A program made the translations under genes and the position numbers. A stretch of DNA of 38,962 bases from Prorocentrum cordatum (taxonomy: Eukaryota; Sar; Dinophyceae; Prorocentrales; Prorocentraceae), in contig CAUYUJ010015951.1 in NCBI GenBank assembly GCA_963575745.1, positions 257,387 through 296,348 of the forward strand. The letters run 5' to 3'. Below, piece after piece: positions 28,966 to 38,238 of the stretch. How positions within the stretch are numbered: the stretch's first letter is position 1; each line of letters opens with the position of its first letter. Below the pieces are notes generated by a model. That model was given only the letters and a program-made list of their open reading frames with translations, had not been told where the DNA came from and did no database searches.

Positions 28966-29467
28966 CCCTACCTAGGCTCTGCCTAGAAGGGTTCTTACTC
29001 TCTTAGCTTAAAGGGGCCGGGCAGTGGAACACGCCCCGGGCGGTTCCCCCAGTCCCCTGGGAGCGGTTCCCCCCAGTCCCCTGGGAGCTTTAGCTTTAGC
29101 TTTAGCTTTAGCTCTAGCTTAGCTTTAGCTTAGCTTAGCTTTAGCTTAGCTGTAGCTTAGCTTTAGCTTAGCGTTTCGCTTAGCTTTTCGCTTAGCGTTT
29201 AGCTTAGCTTTAGCTTAGCTTTAGCTTAGCTGTAGCTTAGCTTTAGCTTAGCTTTTTAGCTTAGCTTTAGCTTAGCTTTAGCTTAGCTTTAGCTTAGCTG
29301 TAGCTTAGCTTTAGCTTAGCTGTTGCTCAGCTTTAGCTTAGCTTTAGCTTAGCTTTAGCTTTAGCTTAGCTGTGGCTTAGCTTTAGCTTAGCTTTAGCTT
29401 AGCTTTAGCTTAGCGTTACTGTTACTACTAATGCTGCTTTCCTAGGGGTTCCAACTCCTAGGTAGGG
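28966..29467. mobile_element. TIR element E with a TTTAGCTTAGC minisatellite core
   Basis: CCCTACCTAGG (28966-28976) and CCTAGGTAGGG (29457-29467) are perfect 11-bp inverted repeats. Inside are a duplicated GGAGCGGTTCCCCCAGTCCCC segment and, from 29087 to 29414, about 30 units of TTTAGCTTAGC and variants. It interrupts the CG-rich repeat array. No ORF and no clear target duplication. Confidence 0.6.
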
Positions 29468-29970
29468 TCGCACTGGGATAATTGAAGGATGTCGGCATGC
29501 GCGCGCGACGACGCGCGCGTGTGCACTTCGTCCCACTGCTTGCACAGGATTATCGCGACAGCACGCGCGCCAGGGCGTTCGAGCGATTTCGGCACGTGCG
29601 CGCGAGAGGCCCTTTTGGCAGCATGTTACGACAAATCTTGGAAGCCTATAGTTTTCTCCTGCATTCGCTTGCGCGCGGGCGCAAGCTTTTTTTGAACACC
29701 CTTGTTGCGAAACCACTTGTTCTCATCATGTTGCCGCGACTCTCAATCTCGAAATCCTTGCGAAACCTGAGGTTTTGAAGAATTTCGGCATGCGCGATCG
29801 ACGACGCGCGCGTGCGCACTTCGTTAGCACGGGATTGTTTTAAACTTATGAATTTTGTCAAACGACGCGCGCGCATATCTTTTGGCACAGGATGAGGGGG
29901 GGGTACGAACTCCAGCCTGGCTAGGACGAGATGAATCGTACTTAGGATGGACGATGGGGCAGAATCACAT
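29468..29970. repeat. Degenerate CG-rich long-repeat array, part 2
   Basis: After element E the same modules resume: GGCATGCGCGCGCGACGACGC (29493), GCAGCATGTT-CGAC (29620), GGCATGCGCGATCGACGACGC (29787) and GACGATGGGGCAGAATC (29949, compare 28167). Confidence 0.7.
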
Positions 29971-30015
29971 GCAGCTTGCAATACGAAAAGGTGCACCGTC
30001 AACCCCGGCGGGGGG

Positions 30016-30280
30016 GGGGGGGTCGATCCTCATTCTCTTGTAGAAAGGCGATGATATGCGAAGCGGCGACGGGGCGGCGACGGCGACGACGGGGCGGCGA
30101 CGGCGGACACGGAGCCGCCAGACGGCCACCCAGGCCCAGACGACGGGGCGGCGACGGGGTGACGACAGTGAGCAGTGGAGCAGCCAGGCTGGCACACAGG
30201 CCCAAACGACGGGCGGCGACGGGGCGGCGACCGGGGCGGCGAAGGCGAGCACGAAGCCGCCAGACCGCCACCCACGCCCA
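30016..30280. repeat. GGGGCGGCGACGG minisatellite with ~100-bp superunits
   Basis: Runs of GGGGCGGCGAC alternate with a longer block (GAGCCGCCAGACGGCCACCC-AGGCCCA, also at about 30260) spaced about 100-160 bp apart. No gene. Confidence 0.75.
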
Positions 30281-30439
30281 GTGTCTTTGAAGAGAAAGAA
30301 ATACACCCGAGTGCAAGCACTGTTTGGGGAATGACTCCTCCCTGTGGCACCCCCACACGTGGCAGTCGGGCGGGCCGGGCACATCGCCCGAGACTTCCTC
30401 AGCATCTATAACCCTGAAGCTTTGAATCTGCAGCACCTT

Positions 30440-30900
30440 CGGGGATGGAGGGCGGGTGGCTTTCAAAATGCTGCTTTCGCGCTAGCGCCGCGCACGCACG
30501 TGTTAAAAACGTTTGGAACAATTGCACAGATGGAGGGCGGCTGGTTTTGACAATGCGAATCTCGCATTGGCGCCGCGCACATTCGGCTTGCAACAGCTTC
30601 AAAGATGGAGGGCGGGCATTTTTTCAAAATGTGGTTCTAGCCTCAGCGCCGCGCGCACTCGATTTGACAGCTTGCACCAGTTTCAAGGACTCGTGGGGCT
30701 GAAGTCACAGGAACTGTGTTCTGGCACGATTTTGGATTGTCAGGACGCAGCAGTCAAATTGATTCGCAATCTTGGAATGCCACAAATTGCGTCCTGGCGC
30801 GATTCCGGATCGTCGAGACGCAGCAAACTCGCGGCGCTCATGTCACAGGAACGATGTTTTCGCACGACTATGGACTCTCAGACGGTTGTCTTTCTACGGG
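30440..30900. repeat. Degenerate tandem units GATGGAGGGCGG and GGCACGATT
   Basis: Three units of about 80 bp begin GATGGAGGGCGG (30443, 30529, 30605), each followed by CAAAATG or ACAATGCG and a GCGCCGCGCAC block. Then come three units of about 68 bp (TTCTGGCACGATTTTGGATT, TCCTGGCGCGATTCCGGATC, TTTCGCACGACTATGGACTC). Coding is not supported. Confidence 0.65.
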
Positions 30901-31480
30901 GCACTTCCCGTAATGAAAATAATGTCTTGGAGGGGAACGAACAATACATCACAACATCGTTGATCCATCTTGTGTTTACACGGGTCCTCCACTTCCTCCA
31001 CCACCTCCTCCTCCTCCCTCCTCCCTTCCCCCCCCTCCCCCAAGGGGACCAACTCAAGGCGAGCGGAACATCGAGCTGGAATCGGCGATGCATCGCCGAT
31101 AGGTCGGCAATAGGCCCCCGAAAGCGGCAGCTCAGTCTCCTAGGCGGGGTGGGCTATCGGGCCCCTCATCGACGATGAATGGGCGATTGAAGGAGGATGC
31201 ACCCCCCCCCCTCCTGAGTCCATCCCCCAAAATCAACATTGCCCCTGGCCCTAGGCCCAGACCTCCGACGGTGTCCTTTCCAGTCGTGGCGTCTCTCCTT
31301 CGCCTCGGCCTCCGAGGGCCGCTGTCTCGGGCCCCCGAGGGCCCCCAGAGCTCGCATCCAGGCCGCGAGGCGACCGCGAGGAAGGGGCCGGGAGCCCTCC
31401 GGCCCAGACCTTCCAGGAGGGCTAAAAAAGAGCACCAGGTCCTCGACGTGCAAACTCCTGCCGAGGTTTGAGGCAGTCCA
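30901..31480. other. Stretch without a supported gene
   Basis: Contains a CCTCC/CTCCTC-rich tract at 30988-31042 and a perfect 20-bp palindrome (31081-31100). Open frames on both strands show no recognisable domain. Confidence 0.5.
31081..31100. repeat. Perfect 20-bp palindrome
   Basis: ATCGGCGATGCATCGCCGAT is its own exact reverse complement with no spacer. Confidence 0.95.
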
Positions 31481-31487
31481 GACAGAC

Positions 31488-31630
31488 CCAGAGATCCGAC
31501 GTCGTGATTTTTTCAATACGGGGTCCAGGGAACTCCCGACTCTTTCCCCAGGGCCGGTTTTTTCATCCCGAGTCGTTTTCTGACGGTCCCGAGGCCTGGC
31601 GGGGGCCTCTAGAGGCCGAAAATGGCCCAA
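31488..31630 (+). repeat. Dispersed repeat F, copy 1
   Basis: Starts AGAGATCCGACGTCGTGATT and passes through ACGGGGTCC, CGACTCTTTCCCCAGGGCCG, GAGTCGTTTTCTGACGGTCC and GAGGCC-GGCCGAAAATGG. Matches 32796-32945 in the same orientation and 31936-32085 and 38085-38238 inverted. Confidence 0.75.
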
Positions 31631-31935
31631 AACCTACGTCTTGCTTGCTTTCAGTACGTTGGATCTCTGGGGAGCTAGAGGTCTGGGGAGTGCTATCTTT
31701 TAGCCCTCTGGAAGGTCAGGGAGGCCGCGGATGGACCGAAAGCACACGTCGGAGGACGTCTGGGGCAGTCTCCGCGGAGGCCCCCCGGGGGGGCCTCCTC
31801 GGCGGAGGCCCGCGGGGAGAGGGCTCTGGAGACCCAGGCAAAGAGCTTGCTCTCGCCGCAGCGGCGAGAGAGGACCCCGGCGCGCGCGCGTGGGAGCAGC
31901 CAGAGATCCAGCGCATTGACAAAATCGAGACGGAG

Positions 31936-32085
31936 GTTTTTCGCAGTTTTCGGCCTCTAGGGGCCCTCGCCAAGCCTCGGGACCGTCAAAAAACGACTGC
32001 AGGATGGAAAACCGGTCCTGGGGAGTGGGTCGAGACTCCCTGGGACCCCGTATTGAAAGAATCACGACGTCGGATCTCTGGGTAC
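31936..32085 (-). repeat. Dispersed repeat F, copy 2 (inverted)
   Basis: Reverse complement of copy 1, ending TCACGACGTCGGATCTCTGGG. With copy 1 it forms an inverted pair about 600 bp across, separated by a spacer without a gene. Confidence 0.75.
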
Positions 32086-32255
32086 ATGCCGGGCCGCGGC
32101 CAGGTGATGGACATAAAAGCTGGAGCCGAGTGGTCTGCCAGCGTGGTCCCCATAGTTAAGAGAAGTTGTGGCACTCCGGACGCGCGGTCGTGTTTTTTCT
32201 CAGCGCGTTGCGGCAACGGCCCCTGCGACACGCCGCGCCCTGCGAGGGGATAGCG

Positions 32256-32413
32256 TTAAGTCGAGCACGTCCCTCTACAGGAGGAATACTCAAACATAGT
32301 CAAAAAATAATCAGGAGACGATTTTTGACCATTGTTGAATATTTGGGGGTATTGTTTGACTACTTTTAAGTTTTCGCCCAAAATCCGCCTGTAGGGGGAC
32401 ATGCCCGACCTAA
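32256..32413. mobile_element. Family-A TIR element, copy A5, perfect target duplication
   Basis: Left end TTAAGTCGAGCACGTCCCTC, right end GTAGGGGGACATGCCCGACC followed by TAA. Both flanks carry the octamer GGATAGCG (left 32248-32255, right 32414-32421 by eye), an exact 8-bp target-site duplication. The AT-rich interior shares AACATAGTCAAAA with A4. Confidence 0.9.
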
Positions 32414-32795
32414 GGATAGCGTGTCGCTCTCCTCCGCGGGGCGGGAAGCTTCGGAAGGCTCAGGATGGTAACGTTCGGGAGCCAGGACGCGGCTGGCGTG
32501 TCGCGCTGTGGGCGAGAACCGCCGGAGACGACACGCTATGCCAAAGTTCATGACCGTATGTAAGCTATGTGATGCACCAGCGTCTCTGCTGTCTTTTGTT
32601 CTGAACATTTTCTCAGGGTGGAGGGCTCGGGGTGCAGTTCATATGGGCTTTTCGCACCTCGAAAATCAGTCCGTCTTGTGACCGCCTCTTGCAGATCCAA
32701 ACCTCGAAGAGCAATCGAAACGGCAGTTCAGATGTCACCCTCTGCTCTCCACCCCCAACAAAATGCTCGGCTTTTTTCGAACCGCAGATCCCCAG

Positions 32796-32945
32796 AAATC
32801 CGACGTCGTGATCTTTTCCATACGGGGCCCCGGGAAGCCCCGACCCTTTCCCCAGGGGCGGTCTTTCAGCCCGAGTCGTTTTCTGACGGCCCCGAGGCCC
32901 GGCGAGGGCCCCCGAGGGCCGAAAATAGCCCAAAAACCCGCCGTC
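32796..32945 (+). repeat. Dispersed repeat F, copy 3
   Basis: GAAATCCGACGTCGTGATCT through CCCCGACCCTTTCCCCAGGG and GAGTCGTTTTCTGACGGCCC to GGCCGAAAATAGCCC. Confidence 0.75.
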
Positions 32946-32949
32946 TTGA

Positions 32950-33125
32950 TTTTTTTACATGCGTTGGATCCCTGGGGATCTGCATCCTCGGAGCACCCCC
33001 CACAGGCGGCAAGGGGCCCGAGGGCCGAAAATAGCCAAAAAACCGCCGCTTCATATTTTTCCAATGCGTTGGATCCCTGGGGATCTGCATCCTCGGAACA
33101 CCCCCCACGGGCGGCAAGGGCCCAG
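32950..33125. repeat. ~105-bp tandem duplication
   Basis: ATGCGTTGGATCCCTGGGGA followed by TCTGCATCCTCGGA-CACCCC is present at about 32959 and again at about 33064. Confidence 0.85.
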
Positions 33126-33235
33126 CCACGGCCGGCCACGGGCAGGAGCGCGGCGACTCCTCGGGGCACCCTCGCCAGCGGCCACGGGCGGCAGCGGGCC
33201 GGAACGTGGCGAATCCGATGGATACCCCCATAGGC

Positions 33236-33509
33236 TTAAGTCGGGCCTGTCCCTCTACAGGAGGATTATTCAATACGAAGAAGAGGAAGAAGAAGAAGAA
33301 GAAGAAAAAGAAGAAGAACAAGAAGAACAATAATAATAAGAATACGAAGAAGAAGAAGAAGAAGAAGAAGAAGAAGAAGAAGAAGATAGAGTCTCGGGGC
33401 GATTTTTTTTTCCTTTTTTTTGTATCATTTTTGGCTATTCGGGCGCATTTCTGGAATCTGTTATATTCTTCGCCTCGAATCGGCCTGCAGGGGGACAGGC
33501 CCGCCGTAA
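33236..33509. mobile_element. Family-A TIR element, copy A6, expanded by (GAA)n
   Basis: Left end TTAAGTCGGGCCTGTCCCTC, right end GCAGGGGGACAGGCCCGCCG followed by TAA. Flanking octamers CCATAGGC and CCGTAGGC match 7 of 8. The interior is swollen by a GAA/AAG microsatellite (about 33276-33387), making this the longest copy. Confidence 0.85.
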
Positions 33510-33643
33510 CCGTAGGCGGCAATGGGCGGCGGCAACTGGCCGGAGCGTGGCGGCTCCTCGCATCCCCGCCCCCCCCCCCCCCCCCGAAGCAGCAGCGGCG
33601 CAGCGGGCGGCCGCGGGCCACAGCGTTGCGAGTCCCCAGGACA

Positions 33644-34055
33644 CCCCCCTCCTCCTCTCCCTCCTCCTCCTCCCCTCCTCCTCCTCCTCCTCCTCCTCCT
33701 CCTCCTCCTCCTCCTCCTCCTCCTCCTCCTCCTCCTCCTCCTCCCGGCAACGGCGCGGCGAGTGGCCAGAGCGTGGCGAATCCTCGGGGCGCCCATCCGA
33801 TCCCCTGGCAACGCAAGCAAGAGCCCAAGAGTGCAAGCACTGTGTGGGAAACCACAGAAGTGCAACAACCACAGACAACCCACCTCCGAGACACTTTGTT
33901 TTTACCAACCATCCTGTGGTGTTGGGTCCTCGTTTTGAAGAGACGGTGCCCGCGTCCTCTCCTCTCCTCCTCCTCCCCCTCCTCCTCCTCCTCCTCCTCC
34001 TCCTCCTCATCATCATCAGCATCATCATCATCGTCATCGTCACCGTCATCATCAG

Positions 34056-34104
<49 letters not shown>

Positions 34105-34150
34105 GTTCTTATCACCATCGTCGTCATCATCATCGCCGTCTCCATCATGG
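33644..34150. repeat. (CTC)n and (ATC)n microsatellites
   Basis: CTC/CCT repeats at 33644-33745 and 33955-34007, then ATC/CAT repeats to about 34140. Between them lies ordinary sequence without a recognisable gene. Poly-Ser, poly-Leu and poly-Asp frames here are repeat translations. Confidence 0.9.
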
Positions 34151-34159
34151 CCACACGTT

Positions 34160-35262
34160 TCGTGGACCCATAATGAGCTCCACCGAAGGCCCAAGTGTCA
34201 GGGTCCGCATGCGGTTCCACCTCCATTTCGGCGCACCCCTCACACGTTTCGTGGCCCCATAGGGAGCTCCACCGAAGGCCCAAGTGTCAGGGTCCGCATG
34301 CGGTTTCACACCTCCATTTCGGCGCACCCCTCACACGCTTCGTGGCCCCATAGAGCTCCACCGAAGGTTTCGTGGACCCATAGTGAGCTCAGGGTCCGCA
34401 TGCGGTTCCACCTCCATTTCGGCGCACCCCTCACACGTTTCGTGGCCCCATAGGGAGCTCCACCGAAGGCCCAAGTGTCAGGGTCCGCATGCGGTTCCAC
34501 CTCCATTTCGGCGCACCCCTCACACGTTTCGTGGCCCCATAGGGAGCTCCACCGAAGGCCCAAGTGTCAGGGTCCGCATGCGGTTCCACCTCCATTTCGG
34601 CGCACCCCTCACACGTTTCGTGGCCCCATAGGGAGCTCCACCGAAGGCCCAAGTGTCAGGGTCCGCATGCGGTTCCACCTCCATTTCGGCGCACCCCTCA
34701 CACGCTTCGTGGCCCCATAGGGAGCTCCACCTGAGGCCCCAGTGGCAGGGTCCGCATGCAGTTCCACCTCCATTTCGGCGCACCCCTCACACGTTTCGTG
34801 GCCCCATAGGGAGCTCCGCCTAAGGCCTAAGTGGCAGGGTCCGCATGCAGTTCCACTTCCATTTCGGCGCACCCCTCACACGTTTCGTGGCGTCATAGGG
34901 AGCCCCGCCTAAGGCCCAAGTGGCACGGTCCGCATGCAGTTCCACCTCCATTTCGGCACACCCCTCACACGTTTCGTGGCCCCATAGAGAGCTCCGCCTA
35001 AGGCCCAAGTGGCAGGGTCCGCATGCAGTTCCACCTCCATTTCGGCGCACCCCTCACACGTTTCGCGGCCCCATAGGGAGCTCCACCGAGGGCGCCAATG
35101 GCAGGGTCCGCATGCAGTTCCACCTCCATTTCGGCGCACCCCTCACACGTTTCGCGGCCCCACAGGGTGCTCCACCGAAGGCCCCAGTGGCAGGGTCCGC
35201 ATGCAGTTCCACCTCCATTTGGCGCACCTCTCACACGCTTCGTGGCCCCATCGGGTGTTCCA
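34160..35262 (+). repeat. 89-bp tandem satellite, 12 copies
   Basis: Each unit contains GGGTCCGCATGC, TTCCACCTCCATTTCGGCGC, ACCCCTCACACG and CGTGGCCCCATAGGGAGCTC. GGTCCGCATG starts at about 34202, 34291, 34393, 34482, 34571, 34660, 34749, 34838, 34927, 35016, 35105 and 35194. The first six units read AAGTGTCAGGG and TGCGGTT; the last six read AGTGGCAGGG (CACGG once) and TGCAGTT. The step from the second to the third unit is 102 bp because of an internal rearrangement. Short open frames are phase repeats, not genes. Confidence 0.95.
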
Positions 35263-35338
35263 CCAACGACGATACTTACAACGGCGGCATTCGGAATTGC
35301 GTATGGTTGGGCCCTTCGCCAGGATAATTTCACTGGGG

Positions 35339-35507
35339 TTAAGTCGGGCCTGTCCCCCTACAGGCCGATTTTCCACGACAAATTTAAAAATACTCTAATA
35401 ATACACCCAAGCAACCAAAAATGGTATTAAACAAAAAAAAATCGTCCCCAGACAATTTTTCTACGATTTTCGAATATTCCTCCTGTAGCGGGACAAGCCC
35501 GACTTAA
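35339..35507. mobile_element. Family-A TIR element, copy A7
   Basis: Left end TTAAGTCGGGCCTGTCCCCC, right end GTAGCGGGACAAGCCCGACT followed by TAA. Flanking octamers CACTGGGG and CACTAGGG match 7 of 8. The interior includes CGTCCCCAGACAATTTTTCT shared with A1 and A2. Confidence 0.9.
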
Positions 35508-35687
35508 CACTAGGGGGTCCCTCGAGCTCTGGACAGCTTCCTGGGGACCGGTTTGCAGCCCCGGATCGTCTTTGGACTGTCCAGGAGCCCGACGAGGGCC
35601 CCCAAGGCCGAAAACAGTGCAAGGGCGCCGTCCTGATTGCTTCGATACGCTGGCGGCCTGGGAAAGCCGAACAAAATCATCAAGGGG

Positions 35688-35770
35688 CCCAGGGACGCGC
35701 AAATAAATACACACACAAATAACTGGATGCCCCATGTTTTCCCATATCTTATGGGTTTTTGCCTTCCCCC
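35688..35770. repeat. Dispersed repeat G, copy 1
   Basis: GGGGCCCAGGGACGCGCAAA followed by TAAATACACACACAAATAAC and CCATGTTTTCCCATATCTTA. It resembles 38889-38962 at the window's end. Confidence 0.7.
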
Positions 35771-35881
35771 CCACTGTTCCCATAGTTTCCCATAGTTTCC
35801 TGGGAGTCGACGATTAATTCTGTCTGTGTGTTCTTCCCCCTTCTGACAAAAGCTGGCTCCTTCAACCTCGAGCCCCGAGCC

Positions 35882-36128
35882 CGATCTTCGAACACCGGCC
35901 GTCCCGGCGCCCGCGCTCCTGGCAACGCAGGTCTTCGCAAACCCGGGTCAGCCAATACGCGCGGCCGCCTCGCGGCCACGAGCGGCTCGCTAACCCGGGT
36001 CAGCCAGAGGGGGATCTTCGCAGGATCCTGCAGGATGCGGATGCGGTGCCCTGGCTGACCCCCGTTTGCATTGACTCCCGTCTCTTGAACCCCGATCTTC
36101 GAACACCGGCCGTCCCGGCGCCCGCGCT
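35882..36128. repeat. 36-bp direct repeat pair, ~211 bp apart
   Basis: CGATCTTCGAACACCGGCCG followed by TCCCGGCGCCCGCGCT occurs at 35882 and at 36093. Between them AACCCGGGTCAGCC is also repeated (35941, 35993). No gene. Confidence 0.85.
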
Positions 36129-36594
36129 CATGGCGGACCCCGCCGGCGCCGCGTCGGGGGCCTGGCCCGGCGCAGCCCGCCGGCCGGCGCGCGGGAAGGC
36201 AAGGGCCCAGCTCTCCGACGACGTGGGCGGCAAACTGGGCGGCTTGCGCGGTCGCTTACACGTCGGTCGGAAGAAGTAGGTAGAAGCATGAAGTAGGAAG
36301 GCGGATGTAGTGGATTGGGTCCAGGTCCTCCCAGAGAAGAACACAACACAGCAAAAGCATGCCGATTATTGAAGTAGGAAGGCGCTTGAAGTAGATTGGG
36401 ATCAGGGAATTCAGAAATGCCTACTTTCAACGACCAGCGTGTACTGGAAAAGCCCGCCATCGTTCTGGGAAGAAGGGGCTGGGAAGACACGGGGCACGAA
36501 GGTGTCATACATAAGCACCCTCCACGTGCGTGGCAAGAGTGGTGATGGAGTCACCTCTCCCAGCCCCATCCTCCCAGCCTGGTCGCTGCCCTTC
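36129..36594. other. Stretch without a supported gene
   Basis: Contains a short duplication (GAAGTAGGAAGGCG at about 36290 and 36369, each followed by TAG-GATTGGG). No domain-bearing frame was seen on either strand. Confidence 0.5.
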
Positions 36595-36799
36595 TTAGGG
36601 GAACAAAAAGTGATGACATAAACATAAAAACTCGGAGGTCCGCGCGGATTTCTCGGATCGGCGCTGGACCCCCCTCCCTGGCGCGCGGAGCGCGCCGGGG
36701 GCGGCGCCGGAGGCGCCGCCAAGGGGCCCCCGGCGCCGATCCGAGAAATCCGCGCGCACCTCCGAGTTTTTATGTTTATGCCATTTTTTGTTCCCCTAA
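36595..36799. mobile_element. Foldback element B with ~65-bp arms
   Basis: The left arm (36595-36664) starts TTAGGGGAACAAAAA and continues CATAAACATAAAAACTCGGA to GGATCGGCGC; the right arm (36733-36799) is its near-perfect reverse complement, ending TTTTTGTTCCCCTAA. Arms differ by a short indel (GTGATGA versus ATGG) and one base. The short, extremely GC-rich loop contains GGCGCCGGAGGCGCC. No target duplication or ORF was recognised. Confidence 0.8.
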
Positions 36800-36819
36800 T
36801 GCGGGACAGTAGGAGCTCG

Positions 36820-37078
36820 ACCACAAGAAACCCAACCCTGAGACCCCAGGAGGTCCATGAGACCACAAGAAACCCAACCCTGAGACCACAAGAAACCCAA
36901 CCCTGAGACCCCAGGAGGTCCATGAGACCACGAGAAGCCCAACCCTGAGACCACAAGAAACCCAACCCTGAGACCCCAGGAGGTCCATGAGACCACAAGA
37001 AACCCAACCCTGAGGCCACAAGAAACCCAACCCTGAGACCCCCCAAGCCTGAAACCCTGAGACCCCAAGAAACCCAGG
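36820..37078. repeat. 42-bp compound tandem repeat
   Basis: Units of ACCACAAGAAACCCAACCCT followed by GAG alternate with ACCCCAGGAGGTCCATGAG. The order is irregular because the first module is sometimes doubled. Gly/Leu/Trp-rich frames are repeat translations. Confidence 0.9.
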
Positions 37079-37099
37079 TTCCCCTACTCCTGGCTTTCG

Positions 37100-37260
37100 G
37101 GAGCGGCAAAGAGGGGAGTGTCCAAGAGGGGGGGGGCAAATCATGACCGGCGGCATGTGCGCGGCCCAGCGGGGGGGCCAGGGACGTCATGAATTAAGAA
37201 GGGGCGCCATGAAATCTGGGGAAATATCATGGCCCCCGCCATGATATCCACCCCCCCCTA
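37100..37260. repeat. Dispersed repeat D, copy 2
   Basis: Counterpart of 384-548. It carries a perfect ATATCATGGC-CCCC-GCCATGATAT hairpin (37224-37247). Confidence 0.65.
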
Positions 37261-37543
37261 GTCATCACCCTCCTCTTTTCCGCTCCCGAGGCTTGCGCGG
37301 GCCGCCGACGTGGCAGGCTGCGTGCGGCAGCGCGGGCAGCTGCTGCGCGGGCAGCCTCTGCGCGCGGGCAGCTCCTGCGCAGCGGCTGCCCGCGCAGCGG
37401 CTATGCCCGCCGTGGCTCGGCGCTCCTCGCCGGCGGCCCCCGCGGGGGGGCCCGCCGGCGGGCGCCGGCGCGGGGCCGGCAATGGAAGGCTGCCCCCGGG
37501 AGAAGGCGCCAGGCCCAGAGAGAGCCTGTTGTTTTGGGATTCA

Positions 37544-37725
37544 GGCAAGTTTACTTGCATGGCGTTCGCTCCCCCCCCACCCCTCGCCCCTCTTCAAGCG
37601 AAGACTCGCGTGCAAGTGCCTTTCGACTTGCGTGATTTCCGCGCCCCCCCGAACGTGCAGGTCGTCTGCGGCTTGCTTCAGGCTCAGCCACCCCCCCCCC
37701 CCCCGTCCATGCAAGTAAACTTGCC
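37544..37725. mobile_element. TIR element C, 19-bp perfect termini
   Basis: GGCAAGTTTACTTGCATGG (37544-37562) and CCATGCAAGTAAACTTGCC (37707-37725) are exact reverse complements around a C-rich 144-bp interior with a poly-C run (37691-37704). No ORF; target duplication not evident. Confidence 0.75.
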
Positions 37726-37749
37726 GGACGGGCCCCAGAGAACAAACAC

Positions 37750-37752
<3 letters not shown>

Positions 37753-37787
<35 letters not shown>

Positions 37788-37815
37788 CATATATATATAT
37801 ATATAGATATACATT
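37753..37815. repeat. (TA)n microsatellite
   Basis: About 30 TA units with CATACA and GATATA interruptions. Confidence 0.95.
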
Positions 37816-37989
37816 TAAAAAAAATCCCAGGCCCAGAGATCCAACGTGTTGACAAAAATCAAGGCGGAGTTTTTTTTTGCTATTTTCGGCCCCCGACGGC
37901 CCAGAAGCCGGCCCTCGGACGCTCGAGGGAGCGCCAGGAGGCCGCACGGAGGGTCCCACCAGAAGGCCCAGCCCGGAGACCCAACGTGT

Positions 37990-38100
37990 TGACGGTTTTC
38001 GCGGAGGTTTTCGCGGTTTTCGCGAAGGTTTTTCGCGGTTTTCGCGGTTTTCGGAGGTTTTTCGCGGAGGTTTTTCGCGGAGGTTTTTCGCGGTTTTCGA
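37990..38100. repeat. TTTTCGCGG(AGG) minisatellite
   Basis: About ten units of TTTTCGCGG, some with a following AGG, adjoining repeat F. Confidence 0.9.
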
Positions 38101-38238
38101 CCTCCAGGGGCCCTCGCCGGGCCTCGGGACCGTCCAGAAACGGCTCGGGATAAAACACCGGTCCTGGGGAATGGGTCGAGACTTCCGGGGAGTCCGTATG
38201 GAGAGAAACACGACGTCGGATCTCTGGGGGAGCTCGGG
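38085..38238 (-). repeat. Dispersed repeat F, copy 4 (inverted)
   Basis: TTTTCGACCTCCAGGGGCCC through GGGACCGTCCAGAAACGGCT to CACGACGTCGGATCTCTGGG, matching 31936-32085. Confidence 0.75.

Noticed and set aside
29087-29414. Telomere-like repeat
   Set aside because: The unit is TTTAGCTTAGC, not TTTAGGG, and it is bounded by inverted repeats inside the window.
32416-32795. Possible gene near 32.6 kb
   Set aside because: Frames are short, overlap in both strands, and show no motif; the sequence lies between dispersed repeats.
34160-35262. CRISPR array
   Set aside because: Units are contiguous 89-bp satellite copies without unique spacers, and the context is eukaryotic.
34143-35430. A set of short ORFs with repeated peptides
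   Set aside because: The 89-bp satellite period is not a multiple of three, and the frames simply cycle through the repeat.
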